64,000 bases of DNA from Sediminihaliea albiluteola (GCF_014077625.1 NZ_JACFXU010000011.1:1-64000), one strand, 5' to 3'; shown: positions 17,123 to 28,304, numbered from the stretch's first letter. Made by a program: numbers and translations. The notes: generated from the sequence alone by a model not told the origin.

Positions 17123-17505
17123 AAGGTGGGCCTGAGCTGTAGGGGTTTTGCAAATTTACCATTAACGCCATGCCTCTCGCTGCTACATCGAATGGCTTAG
17201 GGCATGACTTGGGGCAAACCATGAGCATCATGCTTTATAGAAATCACTCAGCTAGAAGGCGATATAAACTGTCTTTATTGATAGTATTTCAGAGCATGCT
17301 AATTTTCATGGTACCAGTCTAAGCAGGCAATCTTAAGCGGTTGAAATAAATCTAATAAAAGGCTGATCGACAGCAATAAAACATGCAGCGTTAAGCCCCT
17401 TAGTTTATTCTCCGAGCCTGAAGTTAAGTCCTTAAGGGGGCAAAACGATGAGGGCAGTAATTATTTTGGCCTCAATGATTAAGTCAGCAGGAGTTTGAAC
17501 AGGCT
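17123..17505. other. Intergenic region between divergent PLD and MFS genes
   Basis: A 383-bp spacer holds the promoters of both genes. Arms CCCCTTA (about 17396-17402) and TAAGGGG (about 17433-17439) form a long-loop inverted repeat. No coding frame is supported. Confidence 0.35.
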
Positions 17506-18834
17506 GTGAGTAAGCTTAGCGATTACGTACGCTCCAAGGCAGTATTGGTTGACGACGATGAGGTGAACCGCGTTTGCCGCGATCTGCCAGAGTCAGCCTG
17601 TCACCAACAGCCGCGCAATTTTGTTTTGCAGCTTAGCTCACTGAGCCTCACTAAAGTGGGCGAGGGGCTGGCTGATACCAAACTGGTATTGGCTTGGTTG
17701 CTGGGTGCGATTGGGGCTCCCACCTGGGCAATAGGTCTACTGGTGCCGATACGTGAAGCACTGGCAATGCTACCGCAACTGCTGATTTCAGCGCGTATAC
17801 GACAGATGGCTATTCGCAAGTCGGTCTATGTTGTTGGCTGTGTTGTACAAGGTTTGGCCATTGTCAGTATCGGTGTTGTTGCTCTGACGCTCTCTGGGAA
17901 CCTAGCGGGCATGCTTTCAGTGCTACTGATTGCGGCATTCGCGCTAGGCCGCAGCTTGTGTTCGATCAGTCACAAGGATGTGTTGGCTAAGACAGTGGAC
18001 AAGGGGCGGCGCGGTACCGTCAGCGGGCTGGCAGGAAGTATTGCTGCAGCGGCGACGCTACTGTTAGCTGTAGGATACTCGACAGGCTGGATTCCGCTTA
18101 TAGTGCCGGTAGTAGCTGCTGCGGTTATCCTGGGCGGCCTGATGTGGTTGGCCGCTGCCTTAGTATTTCACTCCATACGAGAGTATTCTGGCGCGACTGA
18201 AGGGGGTATTGATGGTTTTGCGGCAGTGATCGCCCAGCTCGGTTTACTGCGCAGTGATCTATCCTTGCAACGCTTGATTATGACCCGAGTGTTACTGCTG
18301 TCCACTGCCCTAGCCCCGCCATTTTATATCGCACTGAGCGGTGAACAGGAGTCCAGTAGTTTAGGTTCGTTAGGATTATTTATGCTGGCGTCAGCGGGCG
18401 CGGGCTTGCTGAGCTCCTATGTCTGGGGTCGACTCGCCGATCGCTCTAGCCGTCGCGTACTGATGGTGGCGGCATTGTTGGCAAGCATAGCCAACGGCCT
18501 TGCTGCTTGTGCTGCACTACTCATGCCGGAGCAATTAGCCTCAGCCTTCTTCATTCTGCCGATCTTACTGTTTGTGCTGACCATTGCTCATCAGGGGGTT
18601 AGGCTCGGTCGCTCGGTCCATGTTGTTGATATGGCGGATCTCGACAGCCGCGCTACCTATACTGCACTTAGTAATTCAGTGGTGGGTCTGCTTCTTCTCG
18701 CCGGCGGTGTGTTTGGTGTGATCGCCCAATATTTTGGAGTAGGGGTGGTGCTGGCCATCTTTGCAGTGATGGCGGCGCTGGCCATACTGGCTGCTTCGCG
18801 ATTGGAAGAGGTTCAGGCCCCTATTAGTAATTAG
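17506..18834 (+). CDS. Major facilitator superfamily transporter-like protein
   Basis: 442 residues starting with GTG. A cytoplasmic lead of about 40 residues precedes a series of hydrophobic segments (for example LVLAWLLGAIGAPTWAIGLL and ALAILAASRLEE at the end), consistent with 12 membrane spans. Charged loop signatures such as GRLADRSSRRVLM between the halves fit MFS. AGGAG lies about 14 bases before the GTG, a weak start. No substrate can be inferred; the neighbours (PLD lipoprotein, LysR) do not help. Confidence 0.7.
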   Translation: MSKLSDYVRSKAVLVDDDEVNRVCRDLPESACHQQPRNFVLQLSSLSLTKVGEGLADTKLVLAWLLGAIGAPTWAIGLLVPIREALAMLPQLLISARIRQMAIRKSVYVVGCVVQGLAIVSIGVVALTLSGNLAGMLSVLLIAAFALGRSLCSISHKDVLAKTVDKGRRGTVSGLAGSIAAAATLLLAVGYSTGWIPLIVPVVAAAVILGGLMWLAAALVFHSIREYSGATEGGIDGFAAVIAQLGLLRSDLSLQRLIMTRVLLLSTALAPPFYIALSGEQESSSLGSLGLFMLASAGAGLLSSYVWGRLADRSSRRVLMVAALLASIANGLAACAALLMPEQLASAFFILPILLFVLTIAHQGVRLGRSVHVVDMADLDSRATYTALSNSVVGLLLLAGGVFGVIAQYFGVGVVLAIFAVMAALAILAASRLEEVQAPISN

Positions 18835-18861
18835 GCTCATCTAAGGCGCCAGAGAGTTAGC

Positions 18862-19728
18862 TTACTCTAAGTTTTTGGCTAGGTGATCGACTAAGAGTCG
18901 TATTCGTGGCGAGAGGTGCCGGTTATGTGGATAAACGGCCCACACGCCCTCATCGGTCTCGGCAAATTTGTCTAAGACACTGACTAGATTGCCCTTTTTG
19001 ATGTGCTCTTCAACATAGTAGTCGGGCAGCTGAACTAGCCCTAGTCCTTTCAGTGCTGCGTCTAATAAGCCAGAGCCACTGTTGCAAGTGAGGTTGCCAC
19101 TTACTCGCAGTAGTCGCTCTCGGCCTTCCTCTCTAAATCGCCAGTAGTCTAGAGTACCTAAAAGACAGTTATGCTTAGCCAGCTCAGATAATGAGTGAGG
19201 GCTGCCGTAGCGCTCTAGGTAGCTCGCTGAGGCACAAACGTAGTTTGTTCGTTTGCTTAGCTTTCTCGCCATCAAGCTCGAGTCAGCTAATTTTCCCAAG
19301 CGAATTGCTATGTCATAACCCTCTTCTACCAGATCAAGCTGTAGGTTGGTTAAGTTGACAGTAATTTGCACATCCGTGTGTTGCTGCAAAAAATTGTTCA
19401 GCAGGGGTAGCACCTTCATTTCGGCGTAGGTGACGGGTGCTGTGAGCTTTATTTTACCTTGGGGTCGACTCTGAAGATTGCTTACTGCGCGCTCGGCTGC
19501 ATCTAGGCCGTCGAGTACGCTGCGGCAATGCTGGTAGAAGATCTCACCCTCTTGAGTCAGGGAAACTTTGCGGGTTGTGCGATAAAACAACTTGATATTC
19601 AAGCGTTTCTCTAGGGCACTGACTTGTCGGCTTACCTGGGGCGTTGAGATAGCTAGTTTTTTAGCGGCTTGAGTAAAACTCTGCGTTTCGGCGACCTGAA
19701 CAAACTCGCTGATACCTTCCCACTGCAT
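18862..19728 (-). CDS. LysR-family regulator, divergent from frmA
   Basis: 288 residues from ATG 19728, preceded by GTGGAAA; a GTG at 19740 is the alternative. The winged helix (FTQAAKKLAISTPQVSRQVSALEKRL) and C-terminal effector domain have the CrgA/PecT-like style common for regulators of adjacent genes. It is transcribed divergently from the formaldehyde pair with a 145-bp gap, so it likely controls frmA-fghA. Many bacteria use FrmR instead, so a LysR here would be a different wiring. The ligand is unknown. Confidence 0.8.
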   Translation of the reverse strand: MQWEGISEFVQVAETQSFTQAAKKLAISTPQVSRQVSALEKRLNIKLFYRTTRKVSLTQEGEIFYQHCRSVLDGLDAAERAVSNLQSRPQGKIKLTAPVTYAEMKVLPLLNNFLQQHTDVQITVNLTNLQLDLVEEGYDIAIRLGKLADSSLMARKLSKRTNYVCASASYLERYGSPHSLSELAKHNCLLGTLDYWRFREEGRERLLRVSGNLTCNSGSGLLDAALKGLGLVQLPDYYVEEHIKKGNLVSVLDKFAETDEGVWAVYPHNRHLSPRIRLLVDHLAKNLE

Positions 19729-19858
19729 GATTGTTTCCACTGTGTAAAAGTGAATTGCATAATAATAGGATTATCTATTAATTGGAAATGGATATACTGG
19801 CTACATCATAATATGAATTGGCCTATAGTAAGAGCTTGTTCTATTAACAATCCCCTAA

Positions 19859-21004
<1,146 letters not shown>

Positions 21005-21051
21005 AGATGACACTGCAGCCTCCGCAGGGGGCTGCTATCAGGAGAGTAGAA

Positions 21052-21891
21052 GTGACAATTGAAAATGTGAGTGTAAACAAAATTTTTGGTGGTTGGCATA
21101 AACAGTATTCGCACTTTTCTAAAACCTTAAACTGTTCTATGCGCTTTGCTATCTACCTACCGCCGCAAGCTTCCAGCGGGAACAAAGTACCAGTGCTTTA
21201 TTGGCTATCTGGATTGACCTGTAATGACGAAAATTTTAGCCACAAGGCCGGTGCACAGCGCGCTGCGGCGGAGCTGGGTGTTGCCATCGTTATACCGGAC
21301 ACCAGTCCAAGAGGTGAAGATGTAGCTGATGATGAGGCCTATGATCTCGGTCAAGGAGCGGGCTTTTATGTCAATGCTACGCAAGCACCCTGGAGCAAAC
21401 ACTACCAAATGTACGACTATGTGGTGGATGAGCTTCCTCAGTTGATCGAAGCGACATTCCCAGTGTCGGACAAGCGAGCCATTAGTGGCCACTCGATGGG
21501 CGGTCACGGGGCCTTGGTTATCGCACTGCGACACCCAGAGCGGTACCTTTCCGTATCGGCATTCAGTCCCATTAGTAACCCCATCGATTGCCCTTGGGGA
21601 CAGAAAGCTTTTAGTACTTATCTTGGCAAGGATAGGGAAGCTTGGCGTAGCTACGATGCTAGCGAATTGATGCGTGAGGCCAAGGATTTTGTCCCGGCAC
21701 TGGTTGATCAGGGCGAGGATGATAACTTCTTGCTAGAGCAGCTTAAGCCGGAGGCATTAACCGCAGCGGCTAAGGCCAGCAACTATCCCTTAGAGCTTCG
21801 TATGCAGGACGGCTACGACCACAGCTACTACTTCATCGCGAGCTTTATCGATGAGCATCTGCGCTTTCACGCTGCACACTTGTATCAGTAA
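21052..21891 (+). CDS. fghA: S-formylglutathione hydrolase
   Basis: 279 residues from GTG 21052, preceded by GGAG (21041-21044). The family N-terminus (T-E-N-x-S-x-N-K-x-F-G-G-W) starts exactly here, so the ATG at 21007 is rejected. The serine-hydrolase nucleophile is Ser148 in GHSMGG, with Asp in QGEDDNF and His in DGYDHSYYF completing the triad. It releases formate and glutathione from the FrmA product. It lies 47 bp after frmA and should be co-transcribed. Confidence 0.94.
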   Translation: MTIENVSVNKIFGGWHKQYSHFSKTLNCSMRFAIYLPPQASSGNKVPVLYWLSGLTCNDENFSHKAGAQRAAAELGVAIVIPDTSPRGEDVADDEAYDLGQGAGFYVNATQAPWSKHYQMYDYVVDELPQLIEATFPVSDKRAISGHSMGGHGALVIALRHPERYLSVSAFSPISNPIDCPWGQKAFSTYLGKDREAWRSYDASELMREAKDFVPALVDQGEDDNFLLEQLKPEALTAAAKASNYPLELRMQDGYDHSYYFIASFIDEHLRFHAAHLYQ

Positions 21892-21943
21892 TCGCGGGCC
21901 AGGCAGGCCTCGTATGAATTGAATCAGTGCCCAATGACAGCTT

Positions 21944-21972
21944 AAAACCCAGCGAAATGCTGGGTTTTTTTG
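21944..21972 (+). terminator. Rho-independent terminator of frmA-fghA
   Basis: AAAACCCAGC (21944-21953), loop GAAAT, GCTGGGTTTT (21959-21968) followed by more T: a perfect 10-bp stem and U-tract, 52 bp past the fghA stop. Confidence 0.9.
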
Positions 21973-22137
21973 TTTATAAGCTCGCTACAAGCAGATAGTA
22001 GTAGAGATAAGCATTTGCCCCTAAGGCGGTAATTAGGCTTATAGTAAGCTTTGACTGAGTTTAGCTAGTGCTAATCGCTGGGCAACTTCAGCGAGCTTGC
22101 CTAGCTGAGCAAGTACCAGAAAAAGGAAGCTCTAGAT

Positions 22138-23493
22138 ATGAAAATTATTTTTTTAGGTGGCGCAGAAACAGTAACAGGCTCTAAGTTCTTAGTGGAAACA
22201 GACACTACGCGAGTATTGGTCGATTGTGGTTTATTTCAGGGTTACAAGTGGTTGCGTCGCCGTAATCGAGAGCCAGTCCCCTTAGACATTGCTTCATTGG
22301 ATGCCGTTATCCTCAGCCATGCTCACTTGGATCATTCTGGCTACGTTCCAGTGCTTTACAAGCATGGCTATCGAGGTCCGGTGTATGCCCATCACGCGAC
22401 GCTTGAGTTGTGTGCTATTTTATTTGCCGATAGTGGTCATTTGCAGGAGGAAGAGGCGCGTTATCTTGAGCGCCACAAAATAAGTCGTCATGACAAACCT
22501 GAGCCACTTTACAATCAAGATGATGCCGAAGCTTGCATGGAGTTGTTTCGTCCAATTGACTATGAACAGCAGGTAAGTGTTGGCGAGATCAGTTTTTATA
22601 TACAAGCAGTAGGGCATATTCTCGGCGCAGGAAGTGTCATTGTGGAGGCTGAGGGTAAGTGCATAGGTATTTCTGGTGATGTAGGCCGTCCTAAGGATAT
22701 ATTTATGAATGCGCCTAAGCCTTTACCGGCTCTAGATCTACTGCTGCTTGAGTCGACATACGGTGATCGTAAGCACAGCCTTGAAGATCCTTATAGCGAA
22801 CTGGCTGAGCTTATTAATAGCACCACGAATAATGGAGGTAGTGTGTTAATCCCCTCTTTTGCAGTGGGAAGAGCGCAGGTGCTGCAATACATGATATGCC
22901 GCTTAAAACAGGAGCAACGTATACCCAATTTGCCAGTGTACTTAGATAGTCCGATGGCGATTGACGTATCGGAAATTTATTGGAACTACCCTGAGCAACA
23001 CAAGCTCACGAAAGAAGAATGTTTCGACATGGGTAAGTCGACTATTTACACCCGCTCTATCCAAGAATCCAAAGATTTAATGGAGCAGAAATTTCCCCAC
23101 ATCATTATTGCTGGAAGTGGTATGGCTACTGGCGGAAGAATCATCCACCATTTTAAACAATTATTGTCGAACCATAGAACCACGGTGATTTTTGCAGGTT
23201 TTCAGGCGGGGGGCACCCGCGGCGCTAAAATGGTCGGAGGTGCAGAAACGATAAAAATACATGGCCAATGGGTTCCAGTTAAAGCGCGCATTGAAATACT
23301 GGAAGGCTTATCTGCCCACGCAGATTACAGCGAGCTTGAGCAGTGGTTAAAACAAAGTGCTCTTGAACCAGGGACTCAAATACAACTGGTCCACGGCGAG
23401 CCGGAAGCTTCCGAAACCATGCGGGATTACTTGAACCAAAACACCAAGTTTGAGGTGAATGTCGCGGGCTACCGCAGCATATTGCACCTCTAA
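22138..23493 (+). CDS. Beta-CASP metallo-beta-lactamase RNase (YSH1/CPSF-type)
   Basis: 451 residues. The metal-binding motif SHAHLDHSG places His61, His63, Asp65 and His66. Further expected motifs are GHILGAGS, SGDVGRP, ESTYGDR, SFAVGRAQ, AGSGMATGGRI and GLSAHADYSEL. These define the beta-CASP branch acting on RNA as endo- or exonuclease. AGGAAG precedes the ATG. It stands alone between two unrelated units. Its RNA targets are not known from sequence. Confidence 0.88.
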   Translation: MKIIFLGGAETVTGSKFLVETDTTRVLVDCGLFQGYKWLRRRNREPVPLDIASLDAVILSHAHLDHSGYVPVLYKHGYRGPVYAHHATLELCAILFADSGHLQEEEARYLERHKISRHDKPEPLYNQDDAEACMELFRPIDYEQQVSVGEISFYIQAVGHILGAGSVIVEAEGKCIGISGDVGRPKDIFMNAPKPLPALDLLLLESTYGDRKHSLEDPYSELAELINSTTNNGGSVLIPSFAVGRAQVLQYMICRLKQEQRIPNLPVYLDSPMAIDVSEIYWNYPEQHKLTKEECFDMGKSTIYTRSIQESKDLMEQKFPHIIIAGSGMATGGRIIHHFKQLLSNHRTTVIFAGFQAGGTRGAKMVGGAETIKIHGQWVPVKARIEILEGLSAHADYSELEQWLKQSALEPGTQIQLVHGEPEASETMRDYLNQNTKFEVNVAGYRSILHL

Positions 23494-23551
23494 TTTATTT
23501 GGAAACTAACTGCATAGGCTTTAGTCCTTGGCTTGTTAGTTGTTCCATTTA

Positions 23552-23923
23552 TTAGATCTCGTTGTTAGTCATATAGCGTATGAGTTCTTCAAGCTCTTCT
23601 TCATTACAGTCGTAACATGATCCCATGGGCGGCATGGCATTCATGCCATCCATCACGTTTGCCAACATTGCTTCGAGGCCTTTTTTAGAGCGCTCTGACC
23701 AGTCAGAGGCCTTGCCCGTCATTGGGGCTCCAGTGCCTTCAATGCCATGGCATACTTTGCAGTTCGTGTTATAGATTTCTAGGCCACGTGCATCTAACAC
23801 TATGTTGGCTTGTTGCGCACTAGCAACTTGGGCCTTGCTGTCGATGTTGTTATCACTGCTACAAGCGGCTAAGGCGAGCACAGCACAGAACGAGATTGAT
23901 TTACCAAGTTTTAAGTATGTCAT
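23552..23923 (-). CDS. Cytochrome c5-type lipoprotein
   Basis: 123 residues. A lipoprotein signal has Cys21 in LALAACSSDN. Haem motif CKVCH has Cys55, Cys58 and His59, with Met97 or Met100 in NAMPPMG as sixth ligand. Cys103 and Cys106 (CYDC) match the extra disulfide of cytochrome c5. It lies 138 bp downstream of a flavoprotein oxidase gene on the same strand, suggesting it accepts electrons from that enzyme in the periplasm. Confidence 0.85.
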   Translation of the reverse strand: MTYLKLGKSISFCAVLALAACSSDNNIDSKAQVASAQQANIVLDARGLEIYNTNCKVCHGIEGTGAPMTGKASDWSERSKKGLEAMLANVMDGMNAMPPMGSCYDCNEEELEELIRYMTNNEI

Positions 23924-24061
23924 TTTTTCAAAGGTCTCGATTTATTGAATATTAATTACTTAGCTGCATACTTTTGCCTAGCTCAATATATTTGGGGCTA
24001 GCTTGAAGGCTTGGATAGAGCGCTAATCAAGCGCCACAGTGTTTAAGTTTTTACTGCGACA

Positions 24062-25459
24062 TTAAGCCTCCCCTAAGAGCTCTCGCAGGTATGAGTTTAG
24101 CATTCTACCTTTAGGATCCAGCTCTTGGCGGATGGTTTTGAACTGCTGCCAATTCGGGTATAACGAAGCAAGCGACTGGTCAGTAAGGCTGTGCCATTTC
24201 CCCCAGTGTGGGCGTCCGCCATATTTCCAAAATACCGGTTCTATGGTAGCTAGATAGTCGCGCCACTTGGGGTACTTAGCAAATTGGTGGACCGAAATAC
24301 TGCAGCCGTCTTGGTCACTAAACATCCCGATCATTGTGTCGTCGCCTTTCACGTATCGGTATTCGAGTGGGAAGGCCACCTCAGGTGCTTTGTCTCTGAT
24401 GGTTTGCAGCACCTCCCGCAGGCAATCGACACCCAAATCGGCGGGTACGGTGTATTCCATTTCTATAAACAGGGTGGTGCGCGGGTGAGCGAGCACATCG
24501 TATGAAGGGCCTATGCGATGTTCTATGCCCCTAACTGCCATTTCTAAGCCCATGTTATAAACCGACTGGGAAAGTGCGGGCAATTTATTGCTGAGATTGA
24601 ATAGTTTCTCCATATCTGCCAGCGCATCGGGGTTGTTCGTGATCTGATCAGCGGCGCCAGCTTGCGCTGGGTTAGTCACAACAACCAGCGTTTTATCAGA
24701 GTTGGGTAGAGGAAATAGTTCAAACTGTTCATTATCGCGATTGAGCTGTTCGATATTGTCTAGTGTCGCTTCGATATCCGCCAGCCAAGTTTGTTGATGT
24801 AGACGGTGTTTTTCTCGATTTTGGAAGCGCAATCGAGTGATAACTCCTAGTACACCTAAACCGTTGCGGGCTGCATTAAAAAGATCTGTGTTTTTTTCTG
24901 CACTGCAGCGGATCGATTCTCCATCTGGAGTAATGAGCTGCAGCTCGCTTACGAAAGATGAAATACAGCCAAGCTCATTACCTGTGCCGTGGGTCGAGGT
25001 TGATATAGCCCCTGCCATGCTCTGATAGTTGATATCCGACATGTTGATAATAGCTTGATCAATCTCTGCCATCATGGGGCCGTAGGCAAACAGTTTAGTT
25101 CCAGACCAAACCTCGGCTTGCAGTGTATTGGCATCATGGCTGATCAGGCCTTTAAGCCTGTCCAAACTTAAAAGGGTCCCATCACTAGGGACAAGCCCAG
25201 ACCAAGAGTGACCAGATCCCATCGGGCGGATTTCACCGCTGGAGTCACGCAGCAGTTTGATAATGTCATCTTCGGAGCGGGGCACAGCAATGTGTTGTGG
25301 CAGGCTTTTTTGATTACCGGCCCAGTTTTGCCACCTCAGCCGGCGCTTAGTGCTGGCTTGTTGCGCTGTTGCTAGTGCTGGGCTCAGTAGCAGAGCGGCC
25401 GATAACTGGCAGCTAGCCGCAATGACTCGACGGCGGCTCCAGAGCTTGTTTTCAGTCAT
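24062..25459 (-). CDS. Secreted FAD-linked sugar-lactone oxidase/dehydrogenase-like protein
   Basis: 465 residues. The N-terminus has SRRRVIAAS followed by a hydrophobic stretch and ALATAQQ, a twin-arginine-like export signal. The FAD domain contains PMGSGHSWSGL and AGAISTSTHGTG. The C-terminal arabinono-lactone-oxidase domain ends with RPHWGKWH near residues 415-425. The family includes gulonolactone, arabinonolactone and alditol oxidases. Tat export suits a folded flavoprotein. The adjacent cytochrome c suggests a dehydrogenase rather than an oxygen-reducing oxidase. Substrate not determinable. Confidence 0.8.
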   Translation of the reverse strand: MTENKLWSRRRVIAASCQLSAALLLSPALATAQQASTKRRLRWQNWAGNQKSLPQHIAVPRSEDDIIKLLRDSSGEIRPMGSGHSWSGLVPSDGTLLSLDRLKGLISHDANTLQAEVWSGTKLFAYGPMMAEIDQAIINMSDINYQSMAGAISTSTHGTGNELGCISSFVSELQLITPDGESIRCSAEKNTDLFNAARNGLGVLGVITRLRFQNREKHRLHQQTWLADIEATLDNIEQLNRDNEQFELFPLPNSDKTLVVVTNPAQAGAADQITNNPDALADMEKLFNLSNKLPALSQSVYNMGLEMAVRGIEHRIGPSYDVLAHPRTTLFIEMEYTVPADLGVDCLREVLQTIRDKAPEVAFPLEYRYVKGDDTMIGMFSDQDGCSISVHQFAKYPKWRDYLATIEPVFWKYGGRPHWGKWHSLTDQSLASLYPNWQQFKTIRQELDPKGRMLNSYLRELLGEA

Positions 25460-25539
25460 TTAATGCTGCCTTAGATATGATTGTTTTTTATCTGGGAGTC
25501 TTAGCTTTATGCTGAGTCCATACAATACAGACTTATTAA

Positions 25540-25719
25540 TTACTCTGGCAAGAGCATAAAGGGCAGCAGATTCTCCGCCTCCGGCTTAGATGCACTGCCG
25601 CTGCTAGATATGCTTGCTGGGGTGCTTTCTGCGGCAGCAATTGGGCTTGGCGAGCCCATGGCAGGAGCTGCCGCAGCAAGGGTTGTAGCTTTTGACCTTA
25701 GCAAGCTACTGCCAAAGCA
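25540..25719 (-). other. In-frame open extension after the baeRF gene stop codon
   Basis: Past the TAG stop at 25720-25722 the same frame stays open for 59 codons to a stop at 25540-25542. The encoded composition is rich in Ala, Ser and Pro (for example AAAAPAMGSPSPIAAAESTP), like a linker. It may be the remains of a longer C-terminus, a small separate gene from an internal ATG, or chance. Nothing else is recognised in this 260-bp gap. Confidence 0.3.
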
Positions 25720-26841
25720 CTAGCCAGTGGGATAGCGCGAAATCACTGCCAAGTCATGCCGCCCAGGAATGTCCTTCCTTCGAACGGCCATAACTTTGGC
25801 ACCTGAGCGCAGAGCGCGGCCGGCAATCTCATCTACAATACCGTAGTTAATAGCATCACTTTTACTGCCGAAAGTTACTTCCCCCGTTTCCTCGTCAATA
25901 AAGCCATCAACTACACTATCGATATCTACCAGCAAACGGTCAATTCCGCCGTAAGTAGCCAAGCGAGCTGCATCGGAAATGTCGGTGGTTGTGCGCCTCT
26001 GGCCAGTGCGCTCTTCAAACAGGCGGTGAAAGTCTTCAATTAAATCTGCGTAGTGAGCATCTAGCACCGGTCTTGCCGCGGCCGCCAACTCTGATTCGCT
26101 CAAATGATCGGGGTTGCCTGCAATAATCTTGGCAAGAGTGGGAACAGCGCTCATTGAGCGGAACAGTGCCGCTAGGCTATTAGTCGTAGCTAATATAAGC
26201 GGGCGATCCGAGTTCAGTAGAATAGGGCGCAGTGCTTTATTAATTTTGCGTACATATCTTGTCAGATAGGGCTTATGTCCCTGTGCGCCGTGCATGTGGC
26301 CAAGGTTTGAATAGTCTTTAGTCGTAGCTTTACCAACAAGGTCTTCAAGGTCTTTTGGCAGCTCTGGCACATCAACTACCCTGGCTGGTAAGTCCGCAGA
26401 TACCTCAATTAAGCGAACAGCCATTTCTGAAATCGCTAAGACATAGGCGCTGTGGGGAAAAGTAATCGCGCGTAATAAAGGCTTGAGATGAAAGCGATCG
26501 GATACCTCGACAATCTCGCTTAACTTGTTCGCTAAGCGATAGGTTCGCATTGATTCGGGTCTGAGGAATAGCGCTAAACTATTGGCCTGATGACTCCAGA
26601 AATCTTCATCTACTAATAGTTCTTCTACCTGTTCCTCTAATGAGGCAATGCCGCGCTTATCAAAGTTTGCTTCTTTTAACTGGCTTATAGCCTTTTTAAG
26701 TAAGTTGCGAAGGTTAATACGGCTCGCTTCAGTTTCACGGCTTAAGGGGGTTGTTGGCAGGTAGATGGAAACACAAGCCTTAGAACGAAGGAGGCTGAGA
26801 TCACCGATTTCCCTAGCACTTGGAATGTCTACGTAATACAT
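25720..26841 (-). CDS. baeRF-type protein (bacterial archaeo-eukaryotic release factor-like)
   Basis: 373 residues. The sequence starts with a short strand-rich part (ACVSIYLPTTP) and has a central RNase-H-like/eRF1-like core with RPLILATTNSLAALFR and the ending KVMAVRRKDIPGRHDLAVISRYP, as in baeRF_family3/11 proteins. These are thought to act on stalled or hibernating ribosomes, but function is largely unproven. The protein is complete and lies alone on the minus strand. Assignment is by family resemblance only. Confidence 0.6.
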   Translation of the reverse strand: MYYVDIPSAREIGDLSLLRSKACVSIYLPTTPLSRETEASRINLRNLLKKAISQLKEANFDKRGIASLEEQVEELLVDEDFWSHQANSLALFLRPESMRTYRLANKLSEIVEVSDRFHLKPLLRAITFPHSAYVLAISEMAVRLIEVSADLPARVVDVPELPKDLEDLVGKATTKDYSNLGHMHGAQGHKPYLTRYVRKINKALRPILLNSDRPLILATTNSLAALFRSMSAVPTLAKIIAGNPDHLSESELAAAARPVLDAHYADLIEDFHRLFEERTGQRRTTTDISDAARLATYGGIDRLLVDIDSVVDGFIDEETGEVTFGSKSDAINYGIVDEIAGRALRSGAKVMAVRRKDIPGRHDLAVISRYPTG

Positions 26842-27033
26842 AAAAACTCTCCCATTAGCGAATGTTTTTTATACACGCAAGGCCAAGTCACCATAGCATA
26901 TTCACAGACTAATAGTTTGCTGCACACCTTTAACACTGACTGTAGAAAGCTGCCGCGTCAGCCATTTATAGCTTACTCACTTAACGCGGCGCGCAATAAT
27001 GCAGCAATCAATCAAAAAAATCAGAGCATTACT

Positions 27034-28293
27034 TTAGGAGTTGTTAAGTAGCTTGAGAGGAATTTCATAGCTCGGCTCCGGCCGCTTAAAGAGATATTCA
27101 CCATGGCGAATCGATGCCAGTACATCAGCTCGCTGGCGCACAGCTTCAAAGGGTGACTTAGCATCCAGTACGAGGAAGTTAGCGGGCTTACCCTCTTCGA
27201 TACCGTATTGATCTTCGACGTTTAAAGTCTTGGCACCATTGTAAGTGATTAAGTCCAAGCACCTGTCCAGTTCATCGAAGGACATGGTCTGCGCTAGATG
27301 GATGCCGTTATCCAAAATATTCATTAAGTTGCCATTGCCAACTGGGTACCAGGGATCGTTTATTGAATCTTGTCCAAAGCATATATTGATACCGCTCTCC
27401 CACAGCTCTTTCACCCGTGTTAAACCACGGCGCTTAGGATAGCTGTCTTGCCGGCCCTGCAAATAAGCATTCTCGGTAGGTAGAGCAATAAAGTTTAAGC
27501 CTGATTGCTGGAATAAACGCATCATACGAAATGCGTAGGCATTGTCGGCTGAGCCAAAAGAGCAGGTATGACTAGCTGCCGTTCGTGTACCAATGCTTTC
27601 GCTCATCACTAGGGCGTTGAGCAGCTCAACGAAGCGGCTCATTACATCGTCGGTCTCATCGCAGTGCACGTCGATCAGTTTGTCGTATTTGAGGGCTAGC
27701 TCAACTGTGCGATGGATGGACTTTTCGCCGATCTCCCGTGCCCACTCGAAATGCGGTATGGCTCCGACACAGTCCGCGCCCATTTTAAGCGCTTCCTCAA
27801 CCATCTCGTCGCCGCCTTTGTAGGCATACATTCCTTCCTGAGGGAATGCGACGATCTGAATGGTGACCTTGTCTTTAAGTTGTTCGCGAACTTCTAGCAT
27901 CGCTTTCAAGCCCGTTAGCCGAGGGTCATCTACGTCAATATGGGTGCGGATAAACTGGACGCCCTTGGACACTTCTTCTTGAATGCCTTTTAAGGCGCGC
28001 TCTTTTGCATCCTCAAGTGTTTGGGTTTTTTTGACATCGTGCCAGCGAGCAATGCCTTCGAATAAGGTGCCACTAGTGTTTGTGGCGCCTTCATTGCCTG
28101 CGGTATAGACATAGTCCAGGTGCAAGTGGGCATCCACGTAAGGGGGCAGGACCAATCTACCCTGCAGGTCTATTTCTTGGTCGGCATCGGGCAAGTTTGT
28201 GCCAATTTGTTGGATCACGCCATTGTTGTCGACCAAGATTTCGCTGGTCTCATCGTGTTGTCGATAGATCAGTGCATTGGTAAATTTTTTCAT
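27034..28293 (-). CDS. Cytosine-deaminase-like amidohydrolase
   Basis: 419 residues from ATG 28293, which has AAGGGAAAA just upstream; an earlier start at 28308 is less likely. Metal-site motifs are visible: VDAHLHLD, DVHCDETDD and GQDSINDPW, matching the His-x-His, His/Glu and Asp positions of E. coli CodA. It deaminates cytosine or a related pyrimidine/isoguanine/creatinine-like ring. It starts 11 bp after the MFS gene, so the two form an operon: transporter plus deaminase. The usual CodB permease is replaced by an MFS protein, so the substrate may differ from cytosine. Confidence 0.8.
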   Translation of the reverse strand: MKKFTNALIYRQHDETSEILVDNNGVIQQIGTNLPDADQEIDLQGRLVLPPYVDAHLHLDYVYTAGNEGATNTSGTLFEGIARWHDVKKTQTLEDAKERALKGIQEEVSKGVQFIRTHIDVDDPRLTGLKAMLEVREQLKDKVTIQIVAFPQEGMYAYKGGDEMVEEALKMGADCVGAIPHFEWAREIGEKSIHRTVELALKYDKLIDVHCDETDDVMSRFVELLNALVMSESIGTRTAASHTCSFGSADNAYAFRMMRLFQQSGLNFIALPTENAYLQGRQDSYPKRRGLTRVKELWESGINICFGQDSINDPWYPVGNGNLMNILDNGIHLAQTMSFDELDRCLDLITYNGAKTLNVEDQYGIEEGKPANFLVLDAKSPFEAVRQRADVLASIRHGEYLFKRPEPSYEIPLKLLNNS

Positions 28294-28304
28294 GATTTTC
28301 CCTT

